Below, piece by piece: positions 30,188-35,520 of a stretch of 35,520 bases of DNA (its first letter is position 1; each line of letters begins with the position of its first letter). The notes below the pieces were generated by a model, which worked only from the letters and a program-made list of their open reading frames with translations, did no database searches and was not told the DNA's origin. The translations under genes were made by a program, and so were the position numbers. Origin of the DNA: a virus; IMG/VR virus record IMGVR_UViG_3300046533_000344, positions 1 through 35,520 of that record. One strand, given 5' to 3'.

Positions 30188-30363
30188 CACATCCTCGCCC
30201 TGATGACGTCCTCGACGACCCGCTGCTCAATGCCAGGGAATAAGGCCCGGATCTGCTCAGTCGACCAGCCGTCACGGAACAGGTCGACCATCGCCAGCTT
30301 GCACAACTCGACCCAGGCGTCTAGATCAACCCGCCGCCGCCGCTGCTTCGGCTTGCCCTTCAC
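30187..30363 (-). CDS. small basic HTH-like protein (58 aa)
   Basis: GTG at 30361-30363 overlaps the stop of the annealing-like gene (GTGA). MKGKPKQRRRRVDLDAWVEL is very basic, then VDLFRDGWSTEQIRALFPGI and VVEDVIRARM could form a helix-turn-helix. Likely DNA binding. A longer frame through the upstream gene is a shadow. Confidence 0.6.
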   Translation of the reverse strand: MKGKPKQRRRRVDLDAWVELCKLAMVDLFRDGWSTEQIRALFPGIEQRVVEDVIRARM

Positions 30364-31514
30364 CGGCTCACCGGCAGGTCGAACTTCGTCACGTTGTAGC
30401 TGCCCCGCTTGTTGCCCGGCTCCAGGACCGGCAGGACGAGCGCGCCGCTCGACCGGTAATCCTCCGCCTGGGCCGCGACCTTCTCGTCCAGGGTCGTCGC
30501 GCTGTTGGCGTTCTGCCCGTCGCTCGCCTTCACCGCGCCGCCGAACTTGACGACGTAGAGGTTCCAGCCGCCGCGCGAGTTGGTCCCGGACTTCAGCTTG
30601 TCGACCGCCGTGACCTTCACGCCCGCGTGACTCGCGACGACCTCCGGCCCAGGCTCCGGCCCTGGCCCAGTCTGCGCGACCGATGGCTCGACCTTCGGCT
30701 CGACCGCCGCGACGATAGCTGGCCCGATGGTCTGCTCGACCGCCTGCTTGAGCGTCGGCCCATCGAGGACGACCGCCTTGACGTCGATGATCGGCTGATG
30801 GCTCAGGTCTTCCATGTCCTGGGTGAACATCCCGGCCGACCGCGTGACGCCGATGACCGCGTCGATCTTCGCCCGCTTCTTCGCCATCTTCAGGACGGTG
30901 TTCTTCGCGTCCGCGATGTCCGGGTTCTCGACGCGCCCGACTTCCTGGCTGATGATGTTCGGGTCGTTGTCGTTGAACTTCGCCCCACAGCCGCCCTTGT
31001 TCTTGAAGCACAGCCAGCCGCCGCCGTACTCCTGCTTGCCCTTGATGATCGCCGCCTGGCGACACTGCGGACAGAGACGCTGGGCCTGCCGCCAACGGTA
31101 GCGCGACTCGAACGTCGAGCACGATCCGAGGCCAGTGCCGAGGAAGCTGTCGTCCCGGCGAGATCGGAGCGTGCATTCGAGCATGTAGTCGAACAGCCCG
31201 CTGTCCCAGTCTTCGGTCTTGCTCAGGATTTTGTACTCGTCCGCCAGGCCGTAGATCTCGCACAGCTTGTCGGCCCCGGACTTCAGGAGCGTCATCTTGT
31301 TCCGCGTGCCTGGGATGACGCCGTAGTCGCCGCCGTCGTCGCCGCCGTCCTTGCTCTCCGTCAGGTAGTGCTGGCAGAACTCCTGGAACTTCTCCAGGTT
31401 CGTCTTCGCGACCGCGACCTCCAGGACTGGCATCAGGACGACCGCGCTCCGCTCGCGAATCATCATCCCGGTCCCGACCGTGTGCTCGATTGCTTCGTCC
31501 ACTGCTGTCGTCAT
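30360..31514 (-). CDS. putative single-strand annealing-type recombination protein with zinc insert (384 aa)
   Basis: The core carries a set of motifs known across phages: DYGVIPGTRNKMTLLKSGAD, then GTGLGSCSTFESRYRW, then a zinc insert CPQCRQAAIIKGKQEYGGG and CFKNKGGCGAKF, then NTVLKMAKKRAKIDAVIGVT and FTQDMEDL. Relatives occur beside nucleases and replication genes, and some are proposed to be Rad52/ERF-like annealases. This is a family resemblance, not proof. A low-complexity Pro/Glu linker (GPGPEPGPEV) and a C-terminal beta part follow. The start ATG 31512-31514 follows GGGAGACG; an ATG nine codons earlier is less likely. Confidence 0.7.
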   Translation of the reverse strand: MTTAVDEAIEHTVGTGMMIRERSAVVLMPVLEVAVAKTNLEKFQEFCQHYLTESKDGGDDGGDYGVIPGTRNKMTLLKSGADKLCEIYGLADEYKILSKTEDWDSGLFDYMLECTLRSRRDDSFLGTGLGSCSTFESRYRWRQAQRLCPQCRQAAIIKGKQEYGGGWLCFKNKGGCGAKFNDNDPNIISQEVGRVENPDIADAKNTVLKMAKKRAKIDAVIGVTRSAGMFTQDMEDLSHQPIIDVKAVVLDGPTLKQAVEQTIGPAIVAAVEPKVEPSVAQTGPGPEPGPEVVASHAGVKVTAVDKLKSGTNSRGGWNLYVVKFGGAVKASDGQNANSATTLDEKVAAQAEDYRSSGALVLPVLEPGNKRGSYNVTKFDLPVSR

Positions 31515-31576
31515 CGTCTCCCTCGTTTCTGTTGGTTGCATCTGCCGAGTATGTCACGCCCCTCTGACAGGGGAGG

Positions 31577-31765
31577 TCACGCCGCGCGGTTGATTTTTCT
31601 GGACGTCTCGGAGATCCGCCGCTTGTGGCGGGCCTTTATCTTCGACGCCCAGAAGACGGTCTTGTTCTGCCAGCGGCCCTTGCCTTCGCCGCTCGGCCGA
31701 TGCTTCAGCGCGGTCTTCCTGAACCGCCGCTGCTTGCCGCCGACCTTCCGTATCGCGACGGTCAT
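31577..31765 (-). CDS. very basic small protein (62 aa)
   Basis: Starts MTVAIRKVGGKQRRFRKTAL and continues KHRPSGEGKGRWQNK; many Arg and Lys, likely binds nucleic acid. ATG overlaps the upstream stop (TGATG). Function unknown. Confidence 0.6.
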   Translation of the reverse strand: MTVAIRKVGGKQRRFRKTALKHRPSGEGKGRWQNKTVFWASKIKARHKRRISETSRKINRAA

Positions 31766-32004
31766 CAGCTCGCCTTCGCGACGGTCGCGCCGTCCGGGAG
31801 CTGCACGTTGTCGGCGTGCTTGTCGACCAGGAGGCCGAGCACGTCCGCGCGCGTCACGCCCAGCCGCGACTCCGCCTGTCGGAGTTTTCGCAAGTGGAGC
31901 GCCGTGAAGGTGATCGTGACCGGGTGCTCGCGCACCTTGCCCCGGAACAGAGATCGCCGCCCTGGTCGAATCTTCGCTGCCTTCGTTTTTGCTGCCTTCG
32001 CCAT
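31765..32004 (-). CDS. ribbon-helix-helix-like DNA-binding protein (79 aa)
   Basis: A basic N-terminus (MAKAAKTKAAKIRPGRRS) is followed by a strand (HPVTITFTALHLRKLRQAES) and two helices (GVTRADVLGLLVDKHAD), the ribbon-helix-helix plan. It may repress one of the phage promoters. A hairpin lies about 30 bases upstream. Confidence 0.6.
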   Translation of the reverse strand: MAKAAKTKAAKIRPGRRSLFRGKVREHPVTITFTALHLRKLRQAESRLGVTRADVLGLLVDKHADNVQLPDGATVAKAS

Positions 32005-32034
32005 GTCGTCCGTGGTGTCCTTTGTGCAGGATGT

Positions 32035-32060
32035 GGCCGGACCCGTTGCCAGGTCCGGCC
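32035..32060. promoter_or_regulatory. strong intergenic hairpin without U-tract
   Basis: GGCCGGACC (32035-32043) and GGTCCGGCC (32052-32060) pair perfectly around an 8-base loop between the 319-aa gene and the RHH-like gene. No run of T follows on the minus strand, so it is not a classic terminator. It may protect mRNA or regulate translation. Confidence 0.45.
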
Positions 32061-32072
32061 GGGTGTCTACGC

Positions 32073-33032
32073 TCACTCGTCGCCGTCCGTGAAGGAGATG
32101 GCGCGGTCGGCCTTGTCGACCACCAGCGGGTCGAGCGCCGCCGCCAGCTCCGAGATTTCGTTCAGGACCTTCGTCCGCACCAGGTCGTCCTTCAGCGTCT
32201 GCGGGTCGACGCCTTCCATCACGCTCCTGGCCTTCGCGATAATCGGCGCGAAGTCCGCGTCGCCAGTGATGTCCTCGAACGACTTCAGCCACTCCTGGAT
32301 GTTGCCGGTTGCCGACTTCATCAGGCGCTTCGGCTTCCCGTCCGCGCCCGGCGTCAGCCGGTCGGCCAGGTGGTCGAACATGTCGCTGAGCTGCTTCCGA
32401 ATCGCCTGCTGGACGTTGTCCGCGACCATCGTGAGCTGGATGACGGCCTTCTGCTTCTCCTGCTCGAAGATGTCCGCGTTGATGGCCTTCAGCTTCGTCG
32501 GCGTCTCGAACGCGACCCAGTTCCACTCGAAGCCGAACTTCGACCGGAAGACCTCGACCGACGGATAGTCGCCGCTCGCCGCGACCACATTCAGCCGTGC
32601 CGCCGTCTCCTCGCAGCGCTGCGCGTACATCTCGCAGGCCCGGTTGACCAGGACCTCGCGCTCCGCTTGCCAGGTCTTCAGATTCTCGTTCGTCTCCGTG
32701 ACGCGCGTCACGCTCACCAGGTAGACGCCCGCCTTGAAGTTGGACGGGAAGCTGACCTTCTCGATGGCGTTCGCGACCTTGCTGTCGTGCTTGCCGATGG
32801 CGACCAGCTCCGGCGAATCGAGCAGGGTCTTCGTCAGCCGGAGGAGCGCCTTGTCGGCCTCGACCGTGACGACGGACATGCTGGCCTTGCGGCTGTTGCC
32901 GAAGCTGCGCTTCTGAATCGACAGGCAGATGGTCTTCGCCGCGATGTTCGCGGCTGGTGCTGGAAGGATTTCAATCCCGTCAATCGGTTCCGGTTCGGTC
33001 ATCGCGGCGTCCTCTATCGTCATCTGAGTCAT
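32073..33032 (-). CDS. conserved phage protein (319 aa)
   Basis: First gene behind the operator-promoter at 33075-33104, starting after GGAGACGACGACGATG. The N-terminal 45 residues are Pro/Ala-rich (EILPAPAANIAAKTICLSIQ); the body is helical (LRLTKTLLDSPELVAIGK, AREVLVNRACEMYAQRCEE). Similar long helical proteins occur early in phage replication modules. No domain recognised. Confidence 0.6.
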   Translation of the reverse strand: MTQMTIEDAAMTEPEPIDGIEILPAPAANIAAKTICLSIQKRSFGNSRKASMSVVTVEADKALLRLTKTLLDSPELVAIGKHDSKVANAIEKVSFPSNFKAGVYLVSVTRVTETNENLKTWQAEREVLVNRACEMYAQRCEETAARLNVVAASGDYPSVEVFRSKFGFEWNWVAFETPTKLKAINADIFEQEKQKAVIQLTMVADNVQQAIRKQLSDMFDHLADRLTPGADGKPKRLMKSATGNIQEWLKSFEDITGDADFAPIIAKARSVMEGVDPQTLKDDLVRTKVLNEISELAAALDPLVVDKADRAISFTDGDE

Positions 33033-33074
33033 CGTCGTCGTCTCCTGCTGTCGGCGGAATTGCCTGACCAGGGA

Positions 33075-33104
33075 ATGATACGCTCAACGGGTTGAGCATG
33101 TCAA
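33075..33104 (-). promoter_or_regulatory. promoter with palindromic operator in its spacer
   Basis: Minus-strand TTGACA (33099-33104) and TATCAT (33075-33080) are 18 bases apart. Sixteen of those 18 bases are the perfect palindrome GCTCAACCCGTTGAGC (33082-33097), a typical dimeric repressor site. The -35 includes the TGA stop of the upstream gene. It drives the 319-aa gene. Confidence 0.8.
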
Positions 33105-33325
33105 CAAGTATTTTTCGGAGGCGACAGCGGGTCGCCGACCGCGTGCCGCCGCCGCCACTCCTCGCGCCCGATCTTCTGGGCGTAGGCCCCGGAGCGCTCC
33201 ATGTGCGGGACGGATGTGCGCTTGCCGTTCGGTTGCCGACACGGCCGCTCTGGAGCCGCCTCGCACTTCGGGCAGGCCATCTCGCGGACGACCTGGATGT
33301 TCGCCCAGCGGCTGATGCTGCTCAT
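33101..33325 (-). CDS. zinc-finger phage protein (74 aa)
   Basis: Core MACPKCEAAPERPCRQPNG then KRTSVPHMERSGAYA fits the 'CPxCxAxPxxPC---G----H--R---A' zinc motif found in actinophage-type small proteins. Helical, charged C-terminus. The TGA forms part of the next promoter's -35. ATGA overlap with the gene before it. Confidence 0.65.
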   Translation of the reverse strand: MSSISRWANIQVVREMACPKCEAAPERPCRQPNGKRTSVPHMERSGAYAQKIGREEWRRRHAVGDPLSPPKNTC

Positions 33326-33639
33326 CGTCGACTCTGCGCCAGACGCTGCGCCTTCTGCGCCAGGACCGACTGGTAGATCGCGGACAGCTCCCGCGCGACG
33401 CAGCCCAGGAGATCGAGCCGCTCGACATGCTCCTGACGTGCGATGGCGAAGGCGTTGTCGCTCTGGACGTAGTAGTCCCGCGCGTTCGGGCTGGCGTCTT
33501 GTAGCGCCCGGATGGCCTCGTGGACCTTCGTCGTCGCCGTCTCGTACTGCGCCTCCAGGTCAAGCCCTGACGTGCCGTTCAGGTGAACGGTCGGCGCGAT
33601 GACCGTGTGCTCGCCGATAGCGATCAGGTTGTTCTTCAT
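33322..33639 (-). CDS. hypothetical helical protein (105 aa)
   Basis: Starts MKNNLIAIGEHTVIAPTVHL and becomes helical (AQYETATTKVHEAIRALQD, then VERLDLLGCVARELSAIYQS). No motif recognised. The stop overlaps the next ATG. Confidence 0.55.
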   Translation of the reverse strand: MKNNLIAIGEHTVIAPTVHLNGTSGLDLEAQYETATTKVHEAIRALQDASPNARDYYVQSDNAFAIARQEHVERLDLLGCVARELSAIYQSVLAQKAQRLAQSRR

Positions 33640-33845
33640 CGGTTGTACGGCTGGAGCGCCTCCTCCATCTCGACCTCGGCGCGGTCGAGCGCTTCGAGGG
33701 ACTTGTTGAACCGCTCGCTGGCCCGCCGGAATGTCGGCGAGTTGGTCTTGAACTGGACCCAGTAGTAGTAGCGCTCCTGGGCCTTGAGCGCCGCGCGGCC
33801 CGCGCGCATCAGGGAGATCGCCGCCCGTTCGACGCGGTTCTTCAT
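33636..33845 (-). CDS. hypothetical helical protein (69 aa)
   Basis: ATG at 33843-33845 overlaps the upstream stop. Basic helix (MKNRVERAAISLMRAGRAAL), an aromatic run (YYYWVQFKTNSP), then an acidic helix (ALDRAEVEMEEALQPYN). No family known. Confidence 0.55.
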   Translation of the reverse strand: MKNRVERAAISLMRAGRAALKAQERYYYWVQFKTNSPTFRRASERFNKSLEALDRAEVEMEEALQPYNR

Positions 33846-33997
33846 GGCTTCCTCCGCCGCTGTTGGCGCAGGAAGTAGATCACGGTGTCGCAGACCAGAA
33901 TCCAGAAGGCTGGCCGCGCGAACGGCGCGATGGCGTCCGGGACGGAACCTGCGCTCAGCGCCTGCCAGCGCTCGATGAGCTTCGCGTTCTCGGTCAT
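33842..33997 (-). CDS. membrane microprotein (51 aa)
   Basis: ATG at 33995-33997 overlaps the previous stop (ATGA). Starts MTENAKLIERWQALSAGSV, has one membrane helix (PAFWILVCDTVIYFL) and a basic end RQQRRRKP. Not in long frames; supported by coupling at both ends. Confidence 0.55.
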   Translation of the reverse strand: MTENAKLIERWQALSAGSVPDAIAPFARPAFWILVCDTVIYFLRQQRRRKP

Positions 33998-34185
33998 CGC
34001 TGCGCCTCCACCAGCCGGTCGACGGCCCGCCGCGCCGCCTCGATCTCGGTCGCGCGGTGCGCTCCCAACCAGTCAAGTCGAGCCGTGGTTCCGATCACGT
34101 CGTCGCCCAGCGCCAGCCTGCCCATCGAGACCAGCATCTTAAGCTGGGCCTCCGTGAGTCGCACGTCGTAGTACCTTCCCATCAT
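33994..34185 (-). CDS. hypothetical protein (63 aa)
   Basis: Two adjacent ATGs; the second (34180-34182) has GGAGG five bases upstream. Sequence MGRYYDVRLTEAQLKMLVSM then a helical, charged half (ATEIEAARRAVDRLVEAQR). It resembles small phage helical proteins of unknown role. Confidence 0.55.
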   Translation of the reverse strand: MMGRYYDVRLTEAQLKMLVSMGRLALGDDVIGTTARLDWLGAHRATEIEAARRAVDRLVEAQR

Positions 34186-34265
34186 CGCCTCCGTAGCGCC
34201 AGAAAGAAGTTATAGAGGCTCAGCCCCAGCGCGACGCCGAGCATGAACTGTTGCGTCTCGGTCAT
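34182..34265 (-). CDS. membrane microprotein (27 aa)
   Basis: ATG at 34263-34265 overlaps the stop of the 34-aa frame and its stop overlaps the next ATG. MTETQQF precedes a hydrophobic helix (MLGVALGLSLYNFFLAL), ending RRR. Function unknown. Confidence 0.45.
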   Translation of the reverse strand: MTETQQFMLGVALGLSLYNFFLALRRR

Positions 34266-34366
34266 CGGTCGAACCACTTCCCCGGATGCTGGCCCCGGAG
34301 CGACAGCCACATGAGCGCCGCCGCCGCCAGGACGATGAGCGCCGCGCCGATCTGTTGGAGTGTCAT
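34262..34366 (-). CDS. membrane microprotein (34 aa)
   Basis: ATG at 34364-34366 overlaps the upstream stop (TGATG). MTLQQIG is followed by AALIVLAAAALMWLSL, one helix, and a tail RGQHPGKWFDR. Stop overlaps the 27-aa frame. Two such frames in a row suggest a pair of small membrane proteins. Confidence 0.5.
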   Translation of the reverse strand: MTLQQIGAALIVLAAAALMWLSLRGQHPGKWFDR

Positions 34367-34605
34367 CACAGCCCCTTGTGCTCGCGCAACCATGCCAGCT
34401 CCGCGTCGAGCGCGTCCTGCCGGAGCACGAACGGCCCCAGCTTCGGGCCGAGGACCGGACCCATGTCCGCGAACCAGCCCTTCCCGTTGTCGGCAGGCTC
34501 GACGTGGCTCACGCGCCGAACCGTCGCCGGACCCATCGCCAGCAGCCCGGCCATCTCGTCCGAGTAGATGAACTGCGCGACGCCGTTCCTGATGTTCACT
34601 CTCAC
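34366..34605 (-). CDS. conserved small phage protein (79 aa)
   Basis: RRVSHVEPADNGKGWFADMG and PVLGPKLGPFVLRQDALDAE then ELAWLREH match a pattern common in phage early regions (HVEP, W-ADM, LGPF, A-W-L). Function unknown. ATG overlaps the DUF2997 gene end. Confidence 0.65.
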   Translation of the reverse strand: MRVNIRNGVAQFIYSDEMAGLLAMGPATVRRVSHVEPADNGKGWFADMGPVLGPKLGPFVLRQDALDAELAWLREHKGL

Positions 34606-34793
34606 TGGCCTGCTCCTGCTCGGAGGCCGAGCGTGTTCGGTTTGTTCATCTCCTCAGTCGCCGTGTCGCTGGTCGTCGCGCCGAGCGCCCGCTCCAGCAT
34701 CTTCGTCGCGTCCTTGCAGGCGACGCCGCTGAAGCCCTTCGTCGTGATGACGGCCTTGCCGTTCTCGATGACGACCGTGATGGTCTGCGCCAT
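34602..34793 (-). CDS. DUF2997-like protein (63 aa)
   Basis: MAQTITVVIENGKAVITTKG then FSGVACKDATKMLERALGA follows the DUF2997 outline (a strand, then Gly-F-x-G-x-x-C-xx-x-T-xx-L). The family has no proven reaction. It is paired with a DUF1257-like gene next to it, as in cyanobacteria, plastids and some cyanophages. Confidence 0.65.
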   Translation of the reverse strand: MAQTITVVIENGKAVITTKGFSGVACKDATKMLERALGATTSDTATEEMNKPNTLGLRAGAGQ

Positions 34794-34796
34794 GTT

Positions 34797-35258
34797 CTAC
34801 CCCTTCACCATGTCAAGCTGCAACCCGGTCGGCGTGACCGTCCGCGTAATCCGGTAGCCCTGGCGCGCCATAATCCGCATCGTGACTTCCGCCGCCAGTT
34901 CGTTCTTCAGCGTCTCCAGGTTCTTCCCGGCCCGCTCCTCGATGGCTCGCCCGCCGCTCGACCAGTTGTCGTACAGCAGCTCGAAGCCTGGCTGGCCGTC
35001 GACGCGGTTGACCAGGCCGACCTCGTACATGCCGTCCTTGTGGTCCTTGCGACGCAGCTTCCAGCCGTCGCACTTGCCGAAGTTTTTCGGGTCGTGGCCG
35101 TTCGAGACCGCCGCGACGCCGCCCCGGAAGTCGTTGACCCAGGTGCCGTACCACTTGTAGGTCGTGGCCTGCACCAGGTCGAAGCCGAGGCGATCCGCTG
35201 CCGACTTCAGCGCGTCCAGGTCCGTGACGAAACACTCGACCGATGCTACGTGACTCAT
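34797..35258 (-). CDS. DUF1257 (Ycf35)-like protein (153 aa)
   Basis: Starts MSHVASVECFVTDLDALKSA, typical of the family's 'MSHf--i-t-i-D---L--A'. It continues MYEVGLVNRVDGQPGFELLY and ends with a C-terminal GYRITRTVTPTG. Homologues are seen in plastid Ycf35 and in cyanophages; role unknown. It is separated by three bases from the DUF2997 gene. Confidence 0.65.
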   Translation of the reverse strand: MSHVASVECFVTDLDALKSAADRLGFDLVQATTYKWYGTWVNDFRGGVAAVSNGHDPKNFGKCDGWKLRRKDHKDGMYEVGLVNRVDGQPGFELLYDNWSSGGRAIEERAGKNLETLKNELAAEVTMRIMARQGYRITRTVTPTGLQLDMVKG

Positions 35259-35497
35259 TTCACCGCCGCCTTCTGCTTGTTGGTCAGCGCCCAGAATGGA
35301 ACCAGGTGCCGACGGTTAATCGGGTAGACGTGGCCGCGCTTCGGGTCGCGGACGTACAGGTGCTTCGTCCCCAGCTCCGAGTAGAGCAGCTCGACGACGA
35401 CCGGCTGCGCGAAGTAGGCCCGGTCGGTCTCCAGGACGAACTGCTTGAGGAGCGCCGTCGGTGTCACCAGGTAGCCGGTCGTGTTCGTCATCGTCAT
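35255..35497 (-). CDS. hypothetical protein (80 aa)
   Basis: Of three in-frame ATGs (35506, 35497, 35491) the middle is chosen: the first overlaps the SD itself. Sequence TNTTGYLVTPTALLKQFVLE then YSELGTKHLYVRDPKRGHVY. Mostly beta. Function unknown. A -10 box lies at the window edge just upstream. Confidence 0.6.
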   Translation of the reverse strand: MTMTNTTGYLVTPTALLKQFVLETDRAYFAQPVVVELLYSELGTKHLYVRDPKRGHVYPINRRHLVPFWALTNKQKAAVK

Positions 35498-35513
35498 CGT
35501 CTCCATGAACCGA

Positions 35514-35519
35514 ATGATA
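35514..35519 (-). promoter_or_regulatory. partial promoter, -10 only
   Basis: TATCAT on the minus strand at the edge of the window, the same -10 as at 11467 and 33075, about 16 bases before the start codon. The -35 would be outside the window. Confidence 0.4.
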
Positions 35520-35520
35520 G

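Noticed and set aside
30187-31557. 456-codon frame covering the annealing-like gene
   Set aside because: Only its last 58 codons look real; the rest is an Arg/Gly-rich shadow of the annealing-like gene.
34797-34816. TTGACA at the end of the DUF1257-like gene
   Set aside because: No -10 at a proper distance; the bases are coding.

Overview
The window is a 35.5-kb piece of a tailed double-stranded DNA phage genome (Caudoviricetes-like) or a closely related prophage. The evidence is a terminase large subunit, a portal protein fused to a Mu gpF-type head protein, a primase-helicase, dUTPase, DNA methyltransferases, a SaV-like DUF3310 protein and dozens of tiny overlapping genes. It is high in GC by eye (above 60%), uses ATG, GTG and TTG starts, Shine-Dalgarno sites and sigma70-like promoters. 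The host cannot be named from the sequence. I saw no tRNA, integrase, CRISPR array or insertion sequence, and every gene I accept lies on the minus strand, so transcription runs from the right end to the left end.

Layout in the direction of transcription. Roughly 35.5-33.1 kb: small early-type genes, including a DUF1257/DUF2997 pair and several single-span membrane microproteins, followed by a promoter whose spacer is a perfect 16-bp palindrome. 33.0-28.7 kb: recombination-type genes (an annealing-like Zn protein, a Cas4/RecB-type nuclease, a coiled-coil protein, small DNA-binding proteins). 28.6-26.4 kb: a CHC2-TOPRIM-SF3 primase-helicase, then an AT-rich island. 26.3-21.6 kb: GIY-YIG, cold-shock, HNH-like, HigA-like, Vsr-like and Cys-rich proteins. 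21.6-20.46 kb: a 1.12-kb non-coding array built from GGNNN pentamers punctuated by GGCA tetramers. 20.5-16.5 kb: proteins with repeated APDDTP motifs, an adenine methyltransferase, dUTPase and a C39-like protein. 16.1-11.5 kb: helicase, ParB-methyltransferase fusion, small and large terminase. 11.5-10.6 kb: a three-gene unit with its own promoter and terminator. 10.6-5 kb: many small genes including a DUF2829/Tad2-like candidate, KTSC, HNH and DUF3310. 4.9-0 kb: portal-MuF fusion, a virion-type protein and two glycosyltransferases around a membrane microprotein.

Most neighbouring genes overlap by ATGA, GTGA or TGATG, so the genome is essentially one translationally coupled series. Several genes start after a stereotyped GGAG(ACG)nATG cassette. 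The expected capsid, tail and lysis genes are not visible and probably lie left of the window.

The strongest candidate for something undescribed is the array at 20459-21582. Read on the minus strand it parses completely by hand into 23 units of GGCA followed by 5 to 12 pentamers. About 173 of 204 pentamers begin with GG. It starts just after one stop codon and runs into the ribosome-binding site of the next gene.
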